A stretch of DNA of 64,000 nt from Actinomycetospora sp. NBRC 106375 (GTDB lineage Bacteria > Actinomycetota > Actinomycetes > Mycobacteriales > Pseudonocardiaceae): the NCBI RefSeq assembly GCF_030269665.1, contig NZ_BSTS01000018.1, positions 1-64,000 of the forward strand, given 5' to 3'. A program made the position numbers and the translations under genes. Positions 59,357 to 64,000 of the stretch are shown here, one piece after another (position 1 is the first letter of the stretch; every line of letters starts with the position of its first letter). The notes beneath the pieces were generated by a model. That model did no database searches. It was not told the origin of the DNA and was given only the letters and a program-made list of their open reading frames with translations.

Positions 59357-59641
59357 TGGCACGTTGTGCGGGACGCCGTCGACGCGGACGAGCTCGAGAT
59401 CGCCCAGGAAGTCCTTGAGCCGGTCGGCGGTGGCCCCGATCGGCAGGTTGACGTCCTCGGTGCCGTGGATCACGAGCACCGGGACGTCGACGTCCGGGAG
59501 CTCGTACCCGTCGGGCATCGTCCGGGCCGTCACGGACACGTCGGCGCCGAGCTCACGGAGCCGTTCGGCCACGGCTCGACCCGCTCCCTTCGATCCCCCG
59601 GTGACCAGGGCTCGACGTCCGTCGAGGCTCTCGCGATCCAT
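59351..59641 (-). pseudogene. chimeric remnant: SDR N-terminus fused in frame to alpha/beta-hydrolase C-terminus
   Basis: 96 residues. Residues 1-41 are an SDR Rossmann start (ALVTGGSKGAGRAVAERLRE then LGADVSVTART). Then, without a stop, from about residue 52 VPVLVIHGTEDVNLPIGATA, DRLKDFLGDL and VDGVPHNVPR follow, the acid and His end of an alpha/beta hydrolase. Neither half is complete: the NAD fold lacks its active site and the hydrolase lacks its nucleophile. The frame ends inside repeat copy C. It probably arose by deletion between two neighbouring genes. Confidence 0.65.
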
Positions 59642-59687
59642 GTTCCCGATCTCTGCTCCTTCGTCGTCGTCCGCGGGTTCGGGGCTG

Positions 59688-60041
59688 TCACGGTGCGATG
59701 ACGAGCTCCGCGATGGAGTCGCCGTCCATCGCGAAGCGGTAGAGGAGGTCGACGACGCCGCCGGGGAAGTCGCCCTCGAGGTGCTTGGTGGCGACCCAGT
59801 GCGTGTCGTCGGCGCGCTGCGCGCTGACGAGGGTGCTGGTGACGGTGAACTCGGCTCCGGCCTCGATCAGGAAGCCGCGGATCTCCTCGGTCCCGCGGTA
59901 GGTCTCGCCGTCGTCGACGACCACGGCGGTGGGCGTGAAGGCGCGCAGCGCGGTGTCCGTGTCGCCGGCGTCGTGCGCGGCGAGGTAGCCGCGGATCGTG
60001 GCCGGGAGCTGGTCGGGCTGGATGGTGTGCGAGGTGGTCAT
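59688..60041 (-). CDS. NTF2/SnoaL-like protein
   Basis: 117 residues, MTTSHTIQPDQLPATIRGYL, then HDAGDTDTALRAFTPTAVVVDDG, FLIEAGAEFTVTSTL and YRFAMDGDSIAELVIAP. This is the compact cone fold of NTF2-like proteins. Not closely related to the two SnoaL-like proteins elsewhere in the window. Divergent from a MerR gene with two dyads between, so it is probably MerR-controlled. Substrate unknown. Confidence 0.75.
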   Translation of the reverse strand: MTTSHTIQPDQLPATIRGYLAAHDAGDTDTALRAFTPTAVVVDDGETYRGTEEIRGFLIEAGAEFTVTSTLVSAQRADDTHWVATKHLEGDFPGGVVDLLYRFAMDGDSIAELVIAP

Positions 60042-60057
60042 GGACCCACCGTGCGAT

Positions 60058-60072
60058 CTCCCGGACCGGGAG
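60058..60072. promoter_or_regulatory. dyad upstream of the NTF2-like gene
   Basis: CTCCCGG-A-CCGGGAG, perfect 7-bp arms. On the minus strand a TTGACC lies directly before it, resembling the -35 plus internal dyad layout of MerR-controlled promoters. Confidence 0.5.
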
Positions 60073-60085
60073 GGTCAAGCGCTGG

Positions 60086-60106
60086 ACCCTCCCCCTGGGG
60101 GAGGGT
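60086..60106. promoter_or_regulatory. perfect dyad in front of merR
   Basis: ACCCTCCCCC and GGGGGAGGGT flank a single T: 10-bp perfect arms, 13 bases before the GTG start at 60120. Typical of MerR-type operators, here probably for autoregulation. Confidence 0.6.
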
Positions 60107-60119
60107 GCATCGTGGCGCC

Positions 60120-60917
60120 GTGCTGACGATCGGTGAGTTCTCCCGGCTGAGCCACCTGAGCGTGCGGACGCTGCGCCGCTACCACGATGCGGGCCTGCTC
60201 GAGCCCGCGACCGTGGACGAGGCGACCGGGTACCGCCACTACGGCGTCGACCAGATCCCGACCGCCCAGGTGATCCACCGGTTGCGGGAGCTCGACGTCC
60301 CCTTGTCCGACGTGCAGCGCATCCTGCGCTCCGGCGACCCGCAGACCCGCGCCATGCTGGTGGCGGACCACTTGCGGCGGCTCGAGTCCGAGCTCGAGCG
60401 CACCCGCGGCGCGGTGGCGTCCCTGCGCCGGCTGCTGGCGCCGGAGCCACCACCGCTGGACGTCGAGCTGCGCGTGGTCCCGGCGACGACGGTGGCCGCG
60501 GTCGAGGACGACGTGGCGGTCGACGAGGTGCTCGCCTGGTACGCCGGCGCCATGGCCGAGCTGGACGCGGCGGTCGACGACCCGACCGGCGCGCCGGGAG
60601 GGCTCTTCGACAACGAGCTGTTCGAGGACGGGCGCGGGCACGCCCTCCTGTACCGGCCGACGGCGCGGCCGCCGCGCAGCGGCCGGGTGCACCCGGTGAC
60701 CCTGCCCGCGGTCGAGCTCGCCGTCACCACCCACGCCGGCGAGCACGACGACATCGAGGTCGCCTACGGCGAACTGGGCATCTGGGTGGTGACCAACGCG
60801 CTCGCCGTGGCCGGCCCGGTGCGGGAGACCTACCTGGTCGGCCCCCGTGACACCACCGACCCGTCGGCCTGGCGGACCGAGATCGGCTGGCCGGTCTTCC
60901 GCGTGGCCCCGCACTGA
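60120..60917 (+). CDS. MerR-family regulator with GyrI-like effector domain
   Basis: 265 residues from GTG 60120. The winged helix LTIGEFSRLSHLSVRTLRRY, then DAGLLEPATVDEATGYRHYG, with a coiled-coil at 75-115 (ADHLRRLESELERTRGAVAS) is standard MerR. The ~130-residue C-terminal part (LRVVPATTVAAVED, ELAVTTHAGEHDDIEVAYGE, RTEIGWPVF) looks like a GyrI/SOUL-type ligand-binding domain as in BmrR/BltR-type multidrug sensors. Divergent from the NTF2-like gene. Confidence 0.85.
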   Translation: MLTIGEFSRLSHLSVRTLRRYHDAGLLEPATVDEATGYRHYGVDQIPTAQVIHRLRELDVPLSDVQRILRSGDPQTRAMLVADHLRRLESELERTRGAVASLRRLLAPEPPPLDVELRVVPATTVAAVEDDVAVDEVLAWYAGAMAELDAAVDDPTGAPGGLFDNELFEDGRGHALLYRPTARPPRSGRVHPVTLPAVELAVTTHAGEHDDIEVAYGELGIWVVTNALAVAGPVRETYLVGPRDTTDPSAWRTEIGWPVFRVAPH

Positions 60918-60930
60918 CGGTCCCCGCCGG

Positions 60931-61992
60931 TCACCGCTGGCCCTGAACGGTGTCCGGGAGGCGGTCGCCGGCGTGTCCGGGTTCGCGAAGCGCCGGCAGC
61001 ACCTCGGTCGCGAGCAGATGGTCCGATCGCTCCCGCACGGTGTGGTCGACGTCGCGGGAGGCGCCGACGAACACCAGGTGCGACAGGCCCAGCCCGATCA
61101 GCTCGTGCAGCCGTGCGATGCAGTCGTCCGGCGTGCCGATGACGCAGAACCTGCGCAGGAAGTCGTCGGGGAGCGTCGCGGCCTGTGTCGCGTGTTCGAG
61201 ACCGTGGTGATAGAGGTCGTAATCGCCCGACACCCTGTCGACGGCGGCCGTGTCCCCCCGCGACAACGACGCGGTGACGTTGCGCTGGAAGTGCGCCGAG
61301 ATGCTGGCGTTGCCGCGCGCGAGCGCGTCGAGGGCCGCCTCGTCGGTGCCCACGCACACGACCAGGAAGGCGCCGACCCGCAGGGTCGCCGGGTTGCCTC
61401 CCGCGGCGGCACGCGCGTCCCGCGCCGCGCGGATCGCCCAGTCGACGCGCTCGGGCTCGGCGCCGACGGTGGCGGTGACCCGGTCGCCGATCCGCGCGCC
61501 CGCGTCGATCACGTGGGGTCCGGAGCCGAACACGTCGACCGGCACCTTCGTCTCGTCGGGAAGCGGCAGCCAGGTGATGTGGCTGGCGAAACCGTCGGCG
61601 TCGACCGTCTCCCCGCGCAGGTAGGTCTGCAGCGTGCTGAGCTGACCTTCGAACGTGTGGGCCGACGGGGGCTTGACGCCGATCAGCTCCAGCGCCGTGT
61701 CACCGCGCCCGATACCGATGTGCGCCCGGCCGCCGCTGACGTGGTGCAGGGTGGCGATGGTCGAGGCGACCACCGCGGGATGGCGGCTGGTCAGGTTGGT
61801 GACCGCCGTGCCGAGCTTGAGCCGCGAGGTGGCCGCCGCCGCGAGGTAGAGCGACCCGTACACGTCCATGCTGAGGTTCTGGGTGTCGGTGAACAGGAGT
61901 CCGTCCCAGCCGTCCTCCTCCACCGCCGCCGCGTGCGCCGCCATGCCGTCGGGGATCGGGTAGGACCTCAGGAAGATCTCCGGCTGGGGCAT
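60931..61992 (-). CDS. LLM-class (F420/flavin-dependent) oxidoreductase
   Basis: 353 residues. TIM-barrel LLM features are FLRSYPIPDG, DGLLFTDTQNLSMDVYGSL, RLKLGTAVTNLTSRHPAVVA and GRAHIGIGRGDTALELIG. This family uses F420 or FMN; the sequence resembles F420-dependent reductases/dehydrogenases of actinobacteria. GGAGG five bases before ATG 61992 supports the start. It ends 13 bases from the convergent MerR stop. Substrate unknown. Confidence 0.85.
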   Translation of the reverse strand: MPQPEIFLRSYPIPDGMAAHAAAVEEDGWDGLLFTDTQNLSMDVYGSLYLAAAATSRLKLGTAVTNLTSRHPAVVASTIATLHHVSGGRAHIGIGRGDTALELIGVKPPSAHTFEGQLSTLQTYLRGETVDADGFASHITWLPLPDETKVPVDVFGSGPHVIDAGARIGDRVTATVGAEPERVDWAIRAARDARAAAGGNPATLRVGAFLVVCVGTDEAALDALARGNASISAHFQRNVTASLSRGDTAAVDRVSGDYDLYHHGLEHATQAATLPDDFLRRFCVIGTPDDCIARLHELIGLGLSHLVFVGASRDVDHTVRERSDHLLATEVLPALREPGHAGDRLPDTVQGQR

Positions 61993-62149
61993 GTCGACCT
62001 CCGCTCGTTCCCGACGGCACCGTGCGCAGCATGATGGCGGAGCGCCGTGATCCGCCGCCAGACGCGGACCTCACCCGTTCAATGGCGGCCGGGTCTTCAG
62101 CGAGGCTTCAGTTCAGGCCACGGGCGGGCGGCGGCACCGGGCGCGCACC

Positions 62150-62800
62150 ATGGATCGACGCGGCCGCGAGGGCGCGGACCCGCCGCCAGGTTCCCCGGAG
62201 CGCCCGTCCCCGTGTCCCTCACCGCCCGCGCCCGCCGGATTCCCGCGAGAGAAGTGGCTCGAGGACTTCGACTACGACGCCAACCCCACCATCAACCCGG
62301 CCACCATCCACACCCTCGCCGGCGGCGACTGGGTCCGAGCGGGGCACCCGCTCTGCCTGATCGGAGACTCCGGCACCGCCAAGTCCCACCTACTCATCGG
62401 CCTCGGGACCGCCGCCGCCCAACAGGGCTGGCGCGTCCGCTACACACTGGCGACGAAGCTGGTCGACGACCTCGTCGAAGCCGCCCATGAGAAGCAGCTC
62501 GCCACGACCATCGCGCGCTACGGGCGGGTCGACCTGCTCCGCATCGAGGAGCTCGGATACAGGCAACTCGACCGCCGCGGCGCCGAGATGCTCTTCCAGG
62601 TCCTCACCGAGCGCGAGGAGACCAACTCCATCGCCATCGCCTCCAACCGGGCCTTCTCCGGCTGGACCAACACCTTCACCGACCCCAGACTCTGCGCCGC
62701 GATCATCGACCGACTCACCTTCGCTGGACTGATCATCGAAACCGGCACCCAGTCCTACCGACTCGCCCACGCCAAGGCTCAACGCGGAACTGCGCCTTGA
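62150..62800 (+). pseudogene. istB: IS21-type istB, N-terminally truncated and with altered Walker motifs
   Basis: 216 residues, of which those from FPREKWLEDFDYDANP onward match IstB. About 60-70 residues of a normal N-terminus are missing and replaced by low-complexity Pro/Arg sequence. Walker A reads GDSGTAKS (normally GDSGTGKS) and Walker B reads LLRIEELGY (normally DELGY). Otherwise the frame is open to the end (FTDPRLCAAIIDRL, SYRLAHAKAQ). IstB is the ATPase helper of IS21 transposition; no istA lies next to it. Probably inactive. Confidence 0.7.
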
Positions 62801-62828
62801 GCCGGACGATTCCGGGCCCGCCGATCGC

Positions 62829-63689
62829 TCAAGAGCCGGCTGCCGAGATGGCCGCGGCGAAGGTGTCCGGAGCTTCGACGGGGACGAAGTGGCCGACCCC
62901 ATCAACGGGCTGGACCCTGACCTGGGCGAAGAACTCCCCCACCCGGTCCGACCAGGCACGAAGGAACAGCGGATCGTGCTCGGGCCACAGGAACGTGGTC
63001 GGCACCGTGATCTTCTGGGTCGGGGTCGTCTCGGCCAGCGAGCGAGCGACGATGCTTCCAGCCGCGCGGTAGTAGGCGATCGAGGCGATGAACGCACCGG
63101 CAGGTCCATAGACCGACGTCAGGTGCTCCAGGCGGGTGGCGTCGGCAGCGAAGTCGGGCCCGGACCAGTGGGACCAGAAGTACTCGAGGTAGTCGCGGAT
63201 TGCGGCCGGCTTGCCGTCGAGAAGTCTCTCAGCGAGGTCGAGGTGGTGGAACGACTGATACCAGAACTCGCGGATCGGGCCCTCGGCCAGAATGCGCGAT
63301 CCCACCCCCGGAGCCGGCGGAGTGATCACCATGGCCCTCAGCAGCTCCGGTCGGTCTCTCGCGAGTTGCTGTCCGACGCGGCTGCCGATGTCGTAACCCC
63401 CGAGCACGACCTCTGGCAGTCCGAGCTCTTCGATTAACGCCGCGACGCTGCGGGCTTGCGCGATCAGACCGTAGTACTCGCTGGGCTCACCGGAATGCTT
63501 GTCCGATCCACCGAAGCCGCGCATGTCGGGCACCAACACGTCGTGCTCACCGGCCAGCCTCTCGGCCACCGCCGTCATGTCAGTGCGATCTCCGGGCCAG
63601 CCATGCAGCAGGACGACAGCTGGTTGCCCCTGCGACCCGAAGCGGTCATAGCTCAGAGTGAAGCCATCAACGGGGGCTCCGGTCCGCAT
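62829..63689 (-). CDS. epoxide-hydrolase/dehalogenase-like alpha/beta hydrolase
   Basis: 286 residues from the ATG of MRTGAPVDGF. An upstream frame to 63875 runs into an inverted repeat and is not used. The oxyanion motif HGWPGD and the nucleophile elbow LGGYDIGSRVG put an Asp, not Ser, at the nucleophile (about residue 100), as in epoxide hydrolases and haloalkane/fluoroacetate dehalogenases. DMRGFGGSDKH and the C-terminal GHFVPVEAP (His) agree. Probably acts on epoxides or halogenated acids in the cytoplasm. Confidence 0.85.
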   Translation of the reverse strand: MRTGAPVDGFTLSYDRFGSQGQPAVVLLHGWPGDRTDMTAVAERLAGEHDVLVPDMRGFGGSDKHSGEPSEYYGLIAQARSVAALIEELGLPEVVLGGYDIGSRVGQQLARDRPELLRAMVITPPAPGVGSRILAEGPIREFWYQSFHHLDLAERLLDGKPAAIRDYLEYFWSHWSGPDFAADATRLEHLTSVYGPAGAFIASIAYYRAAGSIVARSLAETTPTQKITVPTTFLWPEHDPLFLRAWSDRVGEFFAQVRVQPVDGVGHFVPVEAPDTFAAAISAAGS

Positions 63690-63814
63690 CGGCACGCTCT
63701 CCTCAGTCTCCAACGGCGGCGTCCAGTCGGTCACCTCAGCCGACCCCAGTCCAACCCGCACGCACAGTTGATGATCACAGAGCATCCCGGCACAGCTCCA
63801 GCCCAGGACGAGAC

Positions 63815-63875
63815 GTGAACCGCCCCGGCGTGTCCGGAGAGCCCGTAGCTCTCCGGACACGCCAGGGCGGTTCAC
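63815..63875. repeat. long inverted repeat, 28-bp arms, 5-base loop
   Basis: The left arm (63815-63842, starting GTGAACCGCCCC) and the right arm (63848-63875) pair with one mismatch around CCGTA. The arm resembles terminal inverted repeats of actinobacterial IS elements. Two IS ends tail-to-tail or an IS-carried terminator would both give this. Confidence 0.65.
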
Positions 63876-64000
63876 AGCGCGGTGCGGGCGTGGTCGCGCA
63901 GCGCGAGCCTCAGGACGTCCTTGACCCTGGCAGCTGCACCAGGTTCGCCGATCGATCAGGCCGTGGAAGGTGCTCTAGTGCCACGGCGCGGCGACGGCTT
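63872..64000 (-). mobile_element. fragment next to the inverted repeat at the right edge (likely IS)
   Basis: Reading leftward, a frame ends GEPGAAARVKDVLRLALRDH then ARTAL, with its stop codon inside the right arm of the inverted repeat, a common arrangement at IS 3' ends. An in-frame stop about 27 codons earlier means the piece is broken or shifted. The transposase family cannot be told. Confidence 0.35.

Noticed and set aside
1-64000. CRISPR array
   Set aside because: No series of equal direct repeats with regular spacers was seen. The only tandem repeat noted is the 12-bp unit at 22590.

Overview
The window is very GC-rich, densely packed DNA with many GTG starts and 4-base ATGA/GTGA overlaps. 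It carries a mycothione reductase, a mycothiol-dependent nitroreductase-like protein, an F420-type LLM oxidoreductase, an NmtR/CtpJ pair and LAL-type LuxR regulators. Together these point to a mycothiol-producing actinomycete, most likely a Pseudonocardia-like member of the Pseudonocardiales. The genus is an inference; no rRNA gene is present.

Layout. 1-0.13 kb: end of an IS3-type element. 0.3-17 kb: small-molecule and hydrolase genes: a five-gene leftward operon with two alpha/beta hydrolases, a PoxB-type TPP oxidase, two tandem 920-residue LAL regulators, two glyoxalase-fold proteins, an unusual 676-residue nitrilase-superfamily protein, and a hydrolase/SDR/stress-protein run. 18-21.6 kb: a SnoaL-like/quinone oxidoreductase/esterase operon divergent from an LmrA-type TetR, with a perfect operator-like palindrome between them. 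21.6-28.5 kb: a genomic scar with remnants of IS256 and IS21 transposition genes, an MFS transporter, a LuxR gene, phosphoketolase and acetate kinase. It also holds two copies of a tRNA 3'-end-like repeat bracketing two intact hydrolases and an AraC regulator. 28.6-31.8 kb: a PrsW-type protease and small proteins.

31.8-37 kb is a nickel/cobalt block: CtpJ-like P1B-4 ATPase, NmtR sensor (its four core ligand positions match), a NicO/HoxN permease, a sigma-like protein, an unknown protein and an FhuF-like 2Fe-2S protein. 37-46.5 kb is the most unusual part. It holds a Pseudomonas-type aliphatic amidase (AmiE), a MarR regulator, an AmiC-like amide-binding protein, an NCS1 permease with a cysteine-rich tail and a truncated haemoglobin. 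Embedded with them are two paralogous tubulin/FtsZ-superfamily-like proteins and two paralogous ~100-residue proteins of unknown function. The tubulin-like proteins share a near-identical CxxxCxC segment, and one begins with a His-Asp repeat. I propose this as a candidate undescribed amide-utilisation system with a tubulin-like component and a possible nickel/cobalt link.

47-50 kb: a DUF4383-like membrane protein and an OmpR-type two-component system. 50.5-59.1 kb: two LmrA-type TetR genes and what looks like a mycothiol redox regulon (mycothione reductase, thioredoxin-fold peroxidase, PQQ-propeller lipoprotein, FMN glutamate-synthase-like membrane protein, patatin, Rv2466c-like nitroreductase), dotted with a recurrent palindrome TGTACY-N4-RGTACA. 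59.3-64 kb: a chimeric SDR/hydrolase remnant, a MerR regulator with an NTF2-like gene, an LLM oxidoreductase, a damaged istB, an epoxide-hydrolase-like gene, and a large inverted repeat next to another IS fragment at the right edge. No rRNA, intact tRNA or CRISPR array was seen.
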